NCBI GenBank assembly: GCA_003551155.1
Contig: PUMA01000029.1
Coordinates: 1-42,854, forward strand
Length of the DNA: 42,854 nt
Reading direction: 5' to 3'
Source of the DNA: Desulfonatronospira sp.
GTDB taxonomy: Bacteria; Desulfobacterota; Desulfovibrionia; Desulfovibrionales; Desulfonatronovibrionaceae
The position numbers were made by a program, and so were the translations under genes. Positions 33,059 through 41,088 of the stretch are shown here, one piece after another. The notes below the pieces were generated by a model. The model worked only from the letters and a program-made list of their open reading frames with translations. It made no database searches and had not been told where the DNA came from. Position 1 is the first letter of the stretch. Every line of letters starts with the position of its first letter.

Positions 33059-34237
33059 TTATTTTGTGTGTTTTTTTGTAGCCAATTCACAGATCATGAC
33101 AAGATAAGCACCAGCTAAAAACAAATTTTTGAAAAATGAATCAAACTTTCCTATGCCAAAAGAACCAACATTAAAATCAGTTTTGATGTCCGTTCTAACA
33201 TCATTATTATAATATTGATTAAAAATACCCATCACAATTGGGTTGTTAGCACCATATCCCTTCATTTCCACATCAGCAGTAATAGCACTGATGAACCATT
33301 CAGCTCTTATTTCATCCAAACTTACTTTTTTATAAAGATGTCTTGTAGGGAAAGCATGTGCATTTAATTGTGTTAACATGCCTAAATAAAATATTGTCTC
33401 AAGATAATTTCTATACTTATTTACGATTTCAAAATTATTAACATTATAGTCTTTAGCGATTCTATTAAAGCCTAAAATATAATGAATCCCTTCACTTCGG
33501 TTGTAAGTATGTCCATTTGTTACTATTTGTAGATAATCTTCTGCTATTTCTCCTAGGTAGTTAAATAAGCCTTTGTTAATATCGCTTGTTTTATTTAAAT
33601 GTTCCTCTATTTGATTTTTTTCAACAAATGTGGTTGCAATCTTTATCCATTTTTTTTGCATTTTATTATATTTCTTATCAAACTTTAATACATCATCCTT
33701 TTCTTCTGTTGTGAATTCTTTATCTTGAGTAGCATAAGCATTTTTTGGAGCATAAATATGTTCTTTTACTGGACCTAAAGATTCAGATTCGAAATGAGTA
33801 TAAAGGTCGCTAAAGATATTAAACCATTCTTCTTGATTTGCTGGTACATCTACTATTCTGCTTTTTTGCTTATTGAGAATTTCTGGATGTTGACTGATTT
33901 TTTTACACAGATAGGTTAGAGTAGGTAATATTGATATTGTGGATGCTGGAAGATAACCCCCACGCACAAATATTCCTCCACCTGAGCTTATCATAAATCT
34001 ATAAGCAGTTTTTAGTTGGTTTTCGCTAATGTTATAATCGCTAATGACTTCTGATAAATATGGATCATTCATAACTAACTTAAATAAATCGTTGTCAATA
34101 TCTTCAAGGGATTCTTTATTATTTGTAGTCTGGAGTACGCGATAATACCTTCTCATTAATCTGTTTAACTTAAAGCTCTTTATAACTAGCCTAATAAAAG
34201 CAAGAATTTTATTTCGCGATGCTCTACTTTGGGGCAT
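33059..34237 (-). CDS. Hypothetical 392-residue protein
   Basis: This AT-rich gene encodes a mainly helical protein with no domain that I recognise. The N-terminus is basic (RASRNKILAFIRLVIKSFK). A Gly-rich turn MISSGGGIFVRGGYLPAST lies near residue 95, and a hydrophobic segment near the C-terminus (FFKNLFLAGAYLVMICELA) could be a membrane helix. AGGA lies six bases before the ATG. It precedes the membrane-anchored 202-residue protein by 43 bases on the same strand, so the two may form a pair. Its position in a cargo zone makes a host-interaction or defence role possible but untested. Confidence 0.6.
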   Translation of the reverse strand: MPQSRASRNKILAFIRLVIKSFKLNRLMRRYYRVLQTTNNKESLEDIDNDLFKLVMNDPYLSEVISDYNISENQLKTAYRFMISSGGGIFVRGGYLPASTISILPTLTYLCKKISQHPEILNKQKSRIVDVPANQEEWFNIFSDLYTHFESESLGPVKEHIYAPKNAYATQDKEFTTEEKDDVLKFDKKYNKMQKKWIKIATTFVEKNQIEEHLNKTSDINKGLFNYLGEIAEDYLQIVTNGHTYNRSEGIHYILGFNRIAKDYNVNNFEIVNKYRNYLETIFYLGMLTQLNAHAFPTRHLYKKVSLDEIRAEWFISAITADVEMKGYGANNPIVMGIFNQYYNNDVRTDIKTDFNVGSFGIGKFDSFFKNLFLAGAYLVMICELATKKHTK

Positions 34238-34541
34238 AAAATCCTATCCCTTTTCGTGCAGTAACGGTTTGCTTCATTGCATATTCTTTTCAATTAGTTA
34301 CCTTTATGGATTCAGACATGTCCATACCATACAAACCTCATTCGCATCTACTCTTTTTCTTTGCCAAGAGGCCTATGGTTCCAGTGAAAGTGACATGTAC
34401 CACCTTGCCCTGCAAAGCCCAGCGAGGGCTGGCAGAAGCAGCAATGCTAGAAGACTGGTCAAGAAGACACAGGCATGGGATTATCATAAACCAATGGTTC
34501 TATAAAGCTCAGGATGATTATTTTTAGAGAGTCGTTATGCG
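34238..34541. other. Spacer with no supported gene
   Basis: Short overlapping plus-strand frames exist here (up to 73 codons), but neither has a ribosome site or recognisable similarity. The stretch should hold the promoter of the 392-residue protein on the minus strand. Confidence 0.4.
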
Positions 34542-34844
34542 TCAGCGTCCTTGAACACATACACCTTTAATGTAGCCACTCTGTTTAAGGCATATCGAAC
34601 CTGGGCCACACTCAGTATCAAAGCTGCAAGTATTGCCTGCGGTTCTGTTCATGTCTAGGGGATCACGGACGGGGCGACGATCATAAGTATTACCTGGATT
34701 CATTCCACCAGCACAGAAACCATAGATTTGACCGGAAGCTTTGATACATTTACTGCCAACTGCGCAATCAGTATCAAAAGAACAAGCAAGTGTAATTGCT
34801 GGCAAAAAAAGGAGAACTAAAACTATCGCTATAAATTTTTTCAT
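34542..34844 (-). CDS. Small secreted Cys-rich protein with two tandem repeats
   Basis: This 100-residue protein has a signal peptide (MKKFIAIVLVLLFLPAITLA) and then two copies of a 24-residue Cys-rich unit: CSFDTDCAVGSKCIKASG at the N-terminal side and CSFDTECGPGSICLKQSG at the C-terminal side. Both share the spacing C-x5-C-x5-C-x10-C. They are joined by a Gly-, Asn- and Arg-rich linker. Eight cysteines in a mature protein of about 80 residues suggest two small disulfide-knotted domains. GGAG precedes the ATG by nine bases. I do not recognise a family. An exported binding or toxin-like role is conceivable but unsupported. Confidence 0.7.
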   Translation of the reverse strand: MKKFIAIVLVLLFLPAITLACSFDTDCAVGSKCIKASGQIYGFCAGGMNPGNTYDRRPVRDPLDMNRTAGNTCSFDTECGPGSICLKQSGYIKGVCVQGR

Positions 34845-34981
34845 TGTAAAATCTCCATGCCTTCGGCGTTTAAGTGCAAACACGTAATAAAAAACTAACT
34901 TGCGCTTCCTACATTCCAATTGTGAATATTCAGAGATATAATTTGATGCTTAGTTCAATTTTGCAGGAGGTGCTTTGATTT

Positions 34982-35359
34982 TCATTTTTTCTGGTATAAC
35001 CCATGCATAAACGCATTCCAACCGCAAAATCCAAAACTATATTCATTTCCTTGACTAAATATTACATTTGCTTCATCATTATAAAATTCAATGCTGTAAT
35101 TAAAATCATCTTCAGAGATATAAATCTTATTGTTATGAAATGGAAATCGACCTTTAACATGACATATATGATAAAATTCTCCACAAAATGTTGATATTTC
35201 AATATCTGCAACATCATTGCTAATTGAAACTTCCATTTCTCCTATGCAATATTCAGGATATTGAACGTACTCATATACCCCATCATACTGACTAGCATAA
35301 ATATTAGTATAAACAACTAAAGAGATAATAAGAAAAAGAATTAATTTGAGAATGTTCAT
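34982..35359 (-). CDS. Small secreted hypothetical protein with four or more cysteines
   Basis: The 125-residue product starts with a signal peptide (MNILKLILFLIISLVVYTNIYA). The mature part looks beta-rich, with DGVYEYVQYPEYCIGEM, DIEISTFCGEFYHICHVKG and a C-terminal FGFCGWNAFMHGLY. The cysteines fit disulfide bonding after export. Its ATG overlaps the TGA of the TPR gene (ATGA at 35356-35359), so translation of the two is coupled. No family is recognised. Confidence 0.6.
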   Translation of the reverse strand: MNILKLILFLIISLVVYTNIYASQYDGVYEYVQYPEYCIGEMEVSISNDVADIEISTFCGEFYHICHVKGRFPFHNNKIYISEDDFNYSIEFYNDEANVIFSQGNEYSFGFCGWNAFMHGLYQKK

Positions 35360-36129
35360 TTTTTTGAATCAAACAAAACTAATTCGGCGAGACTATTAAC
35401 TGATTCAGGATCAACCAATTTCATTCGTTCATAAACATCATAAGCTTCAGCTTCTTTACCAAGACTTTTGTAGCTCCAGAATAAATTATGCAGCAGATCA
35501 AGATTGTTTGGATTTATATTTAAGCCTGCCTTAAAGACTTCAATAGATTTTTCATATTCTCCAATATCAGCGTAAGCTATTCCTAAGTTGTTTAAAACGT
35601 CAGTATTGTAACCATCATAACGCAAAGCTGTGGTAAAACACTTGATCGCATATTCATAATTTCCATATGCCAACATATATAATAAGCCTAGCCTGTTCCA
35701 GGCTGGTATATTAGCATTGTCTATTTCTATAGCTTTGCCATAGCAAGGCTTTGATTCATCGTATTGTTCTAAGAGCTCATAAGATACCGCTAAATAATAC
35801 CAAGCATTAGAGTATTCTGGCTCAAACTCAACAACCTTTTTAAATGCATCGATTGCATCTGCATGACGTCCCAAAATTCCACATACCCGCCCATAATTAA
35901 ACAAAACCTCTAATTCTTGATTATTGATAGATAGGCTAGTTGAGTATGCTTTGAAGGCATCCTCAAATTTGCCAATCTTATCATAAGCAAGTCCAAGCGC
36001 ATAGAATGCCCTGTAGTCATTTGGGAAATCCTTTGACCACTTCACGCTGTGATTCAACAATCCATCCCAGTCGTTATCCTGAACATAAATTATGGCTTTA
36101 TCGAATCTTTCTTTTTCGTAATTGTTCAT
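35356..36129 (-). CDS. Tetratricopeptide repeat (TPR) protein
   Basis: The 257-residue protein consists mostly of about six TPR units from residue 35 onward, for example AFYALGLAYDKIGKFEDAF, VLFNYGRVCGILGRHADAI, AWYYLAVSYELLEQYDES, VLNNLGIAYADIGEYEKSI and LLHNLFWSYKSLGKEAEAY. There is no signal peptide, so it is probably a cytoplasmic protein-interaction scaffold. Its stop overlaps the start of the small secreted protein downstream. The partner is unknown; the coupling hints at a shared unit with that secreted protein. Confidence 0.85.
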   Translation of the reverse strand: MNNYEKERFDKAIIYVQDNDWDGLLNHSVKWSKDFPNDYRAFYALGLAYDKIGKFEDAFKAYSTSLSINNQELEVLFNYGRVCGILGRHADAIDAFKKVVEFEPEYSNAWYYLAVSYELLEQYDESKPCYGKAIEIDNANIPAWNRLGLLYMLAYGNYEYAIKCFTTALRYDGYNTDVLNNLGIAYADIGEYEKSIEVFKAGLNINPNNLDLLHNLFWSYKSLGKEAEAYDVYERMKLVDPESVNSLAELVLFDSKK

Positions 36130-36215
36130 GATTGATTTGGCATTTTGATATTTGTAGCTTTTTTAAAATAAATGTTAAATCAAAGTGTAAATTGAAATTT
36201 TCAATATCATGTTAT

Positions 36216-37085
36216 TTAATAATCATTATCAAACATCATTAAAATTGGAGTTATAATCGGCAATATTATTGAAGGAACTATTATTCCAAAAAAAGGGAAG
36301 CCCAAAAATATTGTTTTGAATGGATAGGTTTGCCACATTCCCGTTAATAGGAAATATGAAGTTTCTCCGATCTCTAAAGTTGGTGGTTCTTCATAAAAAA
36401 AGAGCATAACCACTAGCACACCAGTGATTCCAGCAAGTGTATGAGAGGCACATGAAAACCAGTTTACACCATATAGCTTGATTATAACGTATCTCAGTAA
36501 AGCTGGAATGCCAATAATTATTCCACTGATTATTCCTATCATAAAGGGTAAAAATATTATTATCCATATCCAGCTTACAAAAAATATTAATGAAAAAATT
36601 AGTACACTATAATATATTGTGTATATTGTTAATAAAATCCACAATATCATTGTAAATGGAAAAAGTAAGTATTTAAAGTTGATATTATTTCTAAGAATAT
36701 TATTATTTTTATTCATATTAAAGCAAGCTCCCATGGCAAAAAGAGTACCGATAAGCGATACTGATAAGACCTCATGAAAAGTTATTGGCGGATTTTCTAA
36801 ATAACTGTATGAGTATATTGCGAAAAGTGCCATTAATATATATAATATAGTCATTACGATAGAAATATTGAAATGATATTTTGGTACAATCATCGCGCCA
36901 CACCAAACAAAAAAATAGGCGCTTGCACCAGAAGCAATAATGATAAACAAATGTTCAATGTAGGAAGAATTGAACGCTAAACTAATTATATGGCTTACTA
37001 ATATTATGCCTAAGTATATAATATTAAAAGCTATTAATGAAACAGGCAGGAATATTACCCAACGGATAAAGTTTAATGGCTTCAT
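36216..37085 (-). CDS. Polytopic membrane protein of unknown function
   Basis: The 289-residue protein is highly hydrophobic with about eight predicted membrane segments, for example WVIFLPVSLIAFNIIYLGII, HLFIIIASGASAYFFVWC, VMTILYILMALFAIYSYS, FPFTMILWILLTIYTIYY, a long stretch around residues 165-205, and HTLAGITGVLVVMLFFY. No transporter or enzyme motif is recognised. It lies 86 bases before the TPR gene on the same strand and may be cotranscribed with it and the secreted protein. No good ribosome-binding site is visible. Confidence 0.65.
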   Translation of the reverse strand: MKPLNFIRWVIFLPVSLIAFNIIYLGIILVSHIISLAFNSSYIEHLFIIIASGASAYFFVWCGAMIVPKYHFNISIVMTILYILMALFAIYSYSYLENPPITFHEVLSVSLIGTLFAMGACFNMNKNNNILRNNINFKYLLFPFTMILWILLTIYTIYYSVLIFSLIFFVSWIWIIIFLPFMIGIISGIIIGIPALLRYVIIKLYGVNWFSCASHTLAGITGVLVVMLFFYEEPPTLEIGETSYFLLTGMWQTYPFKTIFLGFPFFGIIVPSIILPIITPILMMFDNDY

Positions 37086-37519
37086 CGTTGCTACTTGATA
37101 TTTTTTGGGGTTAATATTTACTTTAAAAGATTAATCAACACTTAAACCAAGATGCTCGGTCTCCAAGTTCAAGAAATGATGCCAGATCCATTTTGTTGAT
37201 TTGACTTGAAAAACTCAGAGCAGAGATACGTCCGGTAATAAAGCTGGAAATGGATACAATAGCCTAAACGGCATACTAAATCAGAGTGAATATAAGAATG
37301 AATGGCTATTCCACAGAAATGAAGAGGCACGCAGATAATATGGGCTGGATACATTAATAACCCGCTCGTTATCCAGGGACCATGTTGAAATCTTATCAAA
37401 GACAAGCAGCTTTTATCAAATTAGGTTTCCAAACTTAATATGCCAAGCATTTTATTAAAGATCAACCAGAATTTAGTGTTATTTATAAAAAATATTGGAA
37501 AGTTGGTTAAGACTGGTAT

Positions 37520-37602
37520 GAGGTTGTCCTTTGAGTATCCTGCTCGATTGATGGTTTTCCCTTAACCCCATCAACAGGGAGAACCTCTTATTTTTCAAGA
37601 GG
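37520..37602. repeat. Cluster of alternative hairpins
   Basis: GAGGTT (37520-37525) pairs with AACCTC (37582-37587), enclosing TTGATGG (37548-37554) paired with CCATCAA (37568-37574). A further stem CCTCTT (37584-37589) with AAGAGG (37597-37602) shares bases with the outer stem, so the two are mutually exclusive. No T run follows. The structure could be part of an origin, a transfer site or a small RNA. Confidence 0.45.
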
Positions 37603-37873
37603 AAATGTCAGATCAAATCGAAACTATCTCAAATAATTTCATTTTGTCGATAGAATAAAAAATTTGACTAATCAACTGATTTTGGGAGCAGAAAACGGAA
37701 AGTATCCATGGAAGTGATATGCATTTCCAAATAATTTAAGGAACACTCTCCTGAGGTTTGGGTTTTTGTCAAAATTTTGTTCCAAGGTATCTTAAATATT
37801 CCAACCATCCCATAGTACATCACATTTATAATCTATCTGCCCACCACGTTAGTTAAGTATCCACATGTTCAGA

Positions 37874-37937
37874 CGAATTTAACGAATTTACGAATTAAAA
37901 CATATGTGCTCAATATTTCGTTATTTAGTTTAATTCG
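37874..37937. repeat. Iteron-like CGAATTTA repeats with an inverted copy
   Basis: Three head-to-tail units CGAATTTAA (37874-37882), CGAATTTA (37883-37890) and CGAATTAA (37891-37898) are followed by an inverted copy TTTAATTCG (37929-37937), which pairs with CGAATTAAA (37891-37899). CACAT/ATGTG flank the direct repeats. It lies just beyond the stop of the replication gene. Short tandem repeats of this kind are typical of initiator-binding sites, but only three units are present. Confidence 0.45.
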
Positions 37938-37958
37938 TGCATAACTGTATCTTCAAAA

Positions 37959-40415
37959 TCATTGCCTTGAGTAAATCTTTGTCGGCCTGCCTTTGCCGTC
38001 ATGGGCTGATTGGATTTCCTCTTTGATCTGGCCGGTTTCAACAAGAGCTTGTAAGGCCTCCTGGATCTTTCCAGCCGGGGTATTCCTTTGAAAAACATCG
38101 TTGTTAATTTCTGTTGCGGTCATGGGTCCGGTCTGTAATGCCTCAAGGATCTTGGTTTGAACCTGGTCAATTATTAACTCATCTCCCAAAATAAGCCTCA
38201 CAGCGTCCACACTTTGCCCTAAGTAATACATAGCGGCCTTTATGCCTTTTTCCATGCCAAGTGCATCTAAAAGGGCTCGGGGTTTTTGCCCTTGGCTAAA
38301 TCGATCTAAACATTCCAGGGCCCCCGCTAATCTCAGGGCATACCCGTAAGCCTTTGGCAAAAAGCCTCTGATCTCTCGGGGCAACTTGTTTTTGATCTGG
38401 TCAAGATTGTTTCTCCACTCAAAAAACAATTCCTGGGCCCCACGCTCAAGCCAAATAAAAAGAGGTTCCTCTTGTCGGTCTGCCCACTCAAACGCCGCTT
38501 GCAAGGTCTTTTCCCAAGGTTCCCGGTCTGCTTCTGTCCATCCAATCGCTGTGAGGGGGTGGTGTTCTGGGGGATTGTAGGTAAAAAGAGCTCTGTAAAT
38601 AGTTCCGTCAGCTAAATACTGGCCTTCATAGCCTCCGAAAACTCGCTTAAATATTTCTGGCTGGATTCCACCGGCTATCTGTACTCTTGCCCCTGTAATC
38701 AAAATTGTCTTCTCAGCCCTGACAATTCTTGCTGGTTGTCCATCGTGAAGGTTTAGCCAAGCTTCCCGGTCTGTTCCGCCCCGGGCCTTATATTGGTTTT
38801 GGCCTGTAATTAGACTGCTGGCCTCATTAAGCAGGGCAATCAATCCGCCGGTAGGGTGTTGTTCAAGATCTGATCTCACGCCCTCAAGAGTTAGGTCCGT
38901 GCAATAATATCCCCTGGGCAATTCTGGGGACTTCCCTCGTTCCTTTTTTGGACTTGCTTGCCATTCTTCAAGGGCCCTCTTATATCTGTCATGGGCTTGT
39001 TTCTGGATATTCTTAAGCACATCAGCCAAAAGCCACATAGGAGCCGTTTTACCCTCGCCGCTTTCTCTAACGTCAATAATCCACAAGATAACCGGCTCAT
39101 TCCATCCGATCTTTGGCCTTATCCATATTGTCCGCCCCAAAGCCGCCGCAATAAAAGCAAGTGCCAGTCCTGGAATCGGGTTTGCATCGCTTGCCGTACT
39201 TCTTGCCAAAGCCTTAAAGCAATTTGCAATAGTTTCTGGTAAGATCTCCCAGGGGTAAGGGGTCCGGGGAAATAACTCTCGGGCAAAAATCCAGGCTTGC
39301 TTTTCCGCTGGCTTTTCTGGTCCTTTAATTGGACCATCAATCAGCTTATGTTTTGTATAACCTTGATTTTTTAGATCCTGGGCTGCTGCTGAAAAATTTC
39401 CATTATGCTCAAGCAGGGCAAAAACAGAAAAAGGGCTGTACGCTTTTTCCGGTTCAAAGGGTGCTGCGTTGCTACTGAAAACATAAAACAGCTTTCCATC
39501 AATGATACTTGCTGAACCGCCCCGCTCTTTTCCAGGTCTTGTCCAATGCTCAAAGTTACCATTTGCCCGCTCTGATCTCCAGCCCGCCCTTTCAAGCAGG
39601 TCCCTGGGGATTTCGTTTTTTTCGTTATATATATCCCCTGGGCGTTCGCCGTCTGGTTCTGTTGAATAGTCCCGGGGTTCTCTAACTGGCTTAACCCACT
39701 TGTTTAAAGCCTTGGCTGCATTATAAAGGATCTGTCTTTCTCGTAAGGTGATTTCTGGCAGGGCTAAAAAACTATGTCCATTTATAACCTGATACCCTGG
39801 GGTTGGGGCCGCTAGGAAATATCCTCCTTCCCCCCTGGTTTCGATCAGGCAGGGATAAACATAAAAGCAGTCTTTTTCCTCTTGGGCCTCAAGATTGCTG
39901 CCCAAATATTCATGAACCCCAGGACCATCAACCTTGATTCTATCATGGGCAAGCTTTTGGTTTCCTGGGATCTCCAGCTCAGGGCATCGGTAAACACAAT
40001 GCAGGCCGCCTGATTGTGTTTCTTGGATTAACAGTTTGTTGGTAAGGCCTGGGGCTTCACTTTCAACAATCTGTTGCCAAGCTTCAAACCAAATAGCATT
40101 AAGATCAAAATCTATAGCTTCCAGGTGGCCGGATACCTTGCCGCTGATCAGGGCAACTCCTGAAAACTCCATTTTTGTTAGCTGCCCTGGGGTTAGCGGG
40201 TTGGTCTGCAGGTGTTTCCAGGCCTCCAATGGTCTTTTTGTCTTGGGGTCTACGGGAAGGACAGATAAACCCTTTTCCGCCATCTCTACAGCCTGAAGAT
40301 TTATTTCTTGACTTATATTAGAAAAATCTTTATATTTTAGTTGCTTGCTAATGTTCCCATCGCCGCAAGTTTTCTGCCCGGCCCCGCCAAGGTCGGGCTT
40401 TTCTTTTGTAATCAT
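37959..40415 (-). CDS. PrimPol-DUF3987 replication protein
   Basis: The 818-residue protein combines a bifunctional primase-polymerase (AEP) domain (about 35-230) with a DUF3987-type helicase/ATPase region (about 380-730). In the first, GLSVLPVDPKTKRPL, GVALISGKVSGHLEAIDFD with acidic metal ligands (about 100-104), and ETQSGGLHCVYRCP are visible. In the second, a Walker A-like ESGEGKTAP lies at about 450-458 after VILWIIDV. The C-terminus (about 745-818) looks like a winged helix. Such proteins initiate replication of plasmids, phages and satellites. GAGG lies eight bases before the ATG, and the preceding small gene stops directly upstream, so they are coupled. Confidence 0.88.
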   Translation of the reverse strand: MITKEKPDLGGAGQKTCGDGNISKQLKYKDFSNISQEINLQAVEMAEKGLSVLPVDPKTKRPLEAWKHLQTNPLTPGQLTKMEFSGVALISGKVSGHLEAIDFDLNAIWFEAWQQIVESEAPGLTNKLLIQETQSGGLHCVYRCPELEIPGNQKLAHDRIKVDGPGVHEYLGSNLEAQEEKDCFYVYPCLIETRGEGGYFLAAPTPGYQVINGHSFLALPEITLRERQILYNAAKALNKWVKPVREPRDYSTEPDGERPGDIYNEKNEIPRDLLERAGWRSERANGNFEHWTRPGKERGGSASIIDGKLFYVFSSNAAPFEPEKAYSPFSVFALLEHNGNFSAAAQDLKNQGYTKHKLIDGPIKGPEKPAEKQAWIFARELFPRTPYPWEILPETIANCFKALARSTASDANPIPGLALAFIAAALGRTIWIRPKIGWNEPVILWIIDVRESGEGKTAPMWLLADVLKNIQKQAHDRYKRALEEWQASPKKERGKSPELPRGYYCTDLTLEGVRSDLEQHPTGGLIALLNEASSLITGQNQYKARGGTDREAWLNLHDGQPARIVRAEKTILITGARVQIAGGIQPEIFKRVFGGYEGQYLADGTIYRALFTYNPPEHHPLTAIGWTEADREPWEKTLQAAFEWADRQEEPLFIWLERGAQELFFEWRNNLDQIKNKLPREIRGFLPKAYGYALRLAGALECLDRFSQGQKPRALLDALGMEKGIKAAMYYLGQSVDAVRLILGDELIIDQVQTKILEALQTGPMTATEINNDVFQRNTPAGKIQEALQALVETGQIKEEIQSAHDGKGRPTKIYSRQ

Positions 40416-40417
40416 AA

Positions 40418-40624
40418 TTATTCCTCGCTTTCTTTTTCAGTAATTATTCGCTCCTGTATCCACTCAATTAAGGAATCAACAGAAGAAGGCCATTTGATCG
40501 CTGAACATTGGGCAAAGGGAGCATTAAGAAGAATTTGAATTTGGTTAGACCCTGCTCTGTAAGGAATTGGAATCCAGGTTCTGCTTGGTTGCTCGATTTC
40601 CCAGATAGGTTTAAAGTTGGTCAT
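40418..40624 (-). CDS. Small hypothetical protein coupled to the replication gene
   Basis: The 68-residue ORF starts with AGG seven bases before its ATG and stops two bases before the ATG of the PrimPol gene. It contains WIPIPYRAGSNQIQILLNA and ends with an acidic helix. No family is recognised. Tight packing between the excisionase-like gene and the replication gene supports reality. Confidence 0.6.
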   Translation of the reverse strand: MTNFKPIWEIEQPSRTWIPIPYRAGSNQIQILLNAPFAQCSAIKWPSSVDSLIEWIQERIITEKESEE

Positions 40625-40628
40625 CTTA

Positions 40629-40871
40629 TTACCTAGTCCGTTTATTTAGCCATTCAATCAAAGGCTTTTTGCGGATCGCCGGAAACTTGCCAATATAGAA
40701 CAAATGATTTTTCAGGTCCGGGTCCGGATTTTGGCCCGTGCAAAGGTTTCGCATGTAACCACCAGAATATGGAAAGCCAGGTAACTTTCGCTTATCCAGA
40801 TCTCTGAATTGCAGTGGGTCCGGCCATTCGCGGCTGATTTCGGCCCAAGGTGTGGAAAAGTTCGTTTGCAT
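40629..40871 (-). CDS. Excisionase/AlpA-like small DNA-binding protein (putative)
   Basis: The 80-residue protein contains GFPYSGGYMRNLCTG and then HLFYIGKFPAIRKKPLIEWL, a pattern resembling the winged-helix of AlpA/excisionase-type proteins, where a Phe-x-x-Gly-Arg/Lys turn is followed by a C-terminal Leu-x-x-Trp-Leu helix. These act in excision directionality or as island regulators. A G-rich ribosome site precedes its ATG. It heads the run excisionase-like, small protein, PrimPol, four bases ahead of the second gene. An overlapping frame (40712-40939) is rejected. Similarity is by pattern only. Confidence 0.6.
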   Translation of the reverse strand: MQTNFSTPWAEISREWPDPLQFRDLDKRKLPGFPYSGGYMRNLCTGQNPDPDLKNHLFYIGKFPAIRKKPLIEWLNKRTR

Positions 40872-40931
40872 TTTTTACCCCCCAAATAAGGTTTTGGCTT
40901 GTTCGAATAAATGAACATGCCTTTAAAACCT

Positions 40932-40968
40932 TTGGTCAAATTTGACGTTTTGACCGGCTGTTTTTGAC
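40932..40968. promoter_or_regulatory. TTTGAC repeat cluster, putative operator
   Basis: The perfect 12-bp palindrome GTCAAATTTGAC (40935-40946) is followed by two more TTTGAC units (40949-40954 and 40963-40968). It lies about 60-100 bases upstream of the excisionase-like gene on the minus strand. On that strand the palindrome reads TTGACC at 40937-40932, possibly a -35 box. A repressor-binding site is plausible. Confidence 0.45.
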
Positions 40969-41026
40969 TGGCTTAAACTTATGATTCTGAAATTATTGAA
41001 TTAAGTTTTTAAGAAATAAACTAAAA

Positions 41027-41052
41027 AAGGCCGCATCTTTTGACACGGCCTT
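41027..41052 (-). terminator. Intrinsic terminator of the 282-residue hypothetical gene
   Basis: On the minus strand AAGGCCG and CGGCCTT (41046-41052 with 41027-41033) form a stem with a 12-base loop, followed by a T run (TTTTTT). It lies about 37 bases after the stop at 41089 and separates the integrase unit from the excisionase-replication unit. Confidence 0.85.
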
Positions 41053-41088
41053 GAAAGGTAATGGTTATACGGTGGGGTTTAAGTGAGG

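Larger units (their letters stand above)
37086..37958. other. 873-base non-coding region between cargo and replication module
   Basis: No convincing gene is seen; a 78-codon minus-strand frame (37169-37405) lacks support. The region contains a set of hairpins at 37520-37602 and iteron-like repeats at 37874-37937, described separately. Its location directly downstream of the PrimPol-DUF3987 gene makes it a candidate for the replication origin of the element. The rest is AT-rich without recognisable structure. Confidence 0.5.

Noticed and set aside
34306-34527. 73- and 78-codon overlapping plus-strand frames
   Set aside because: No ribosome site, no similarity, and two competing frames over the same bases.
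37169-37405. 78-codon minus-strand frame
   Set aside because: No ribosome site; composition (many Cys, His and Tyr) is unlike a real protein, and it lies in a region with other non-coding structure.
40712-40939. 75-codon frame overlapping the excisionase-like gene
   Set aside because: The overlapping frame at 40629-40871 has a recognisable winged-helix pattern and tight spacing to the next gene; this one does not.
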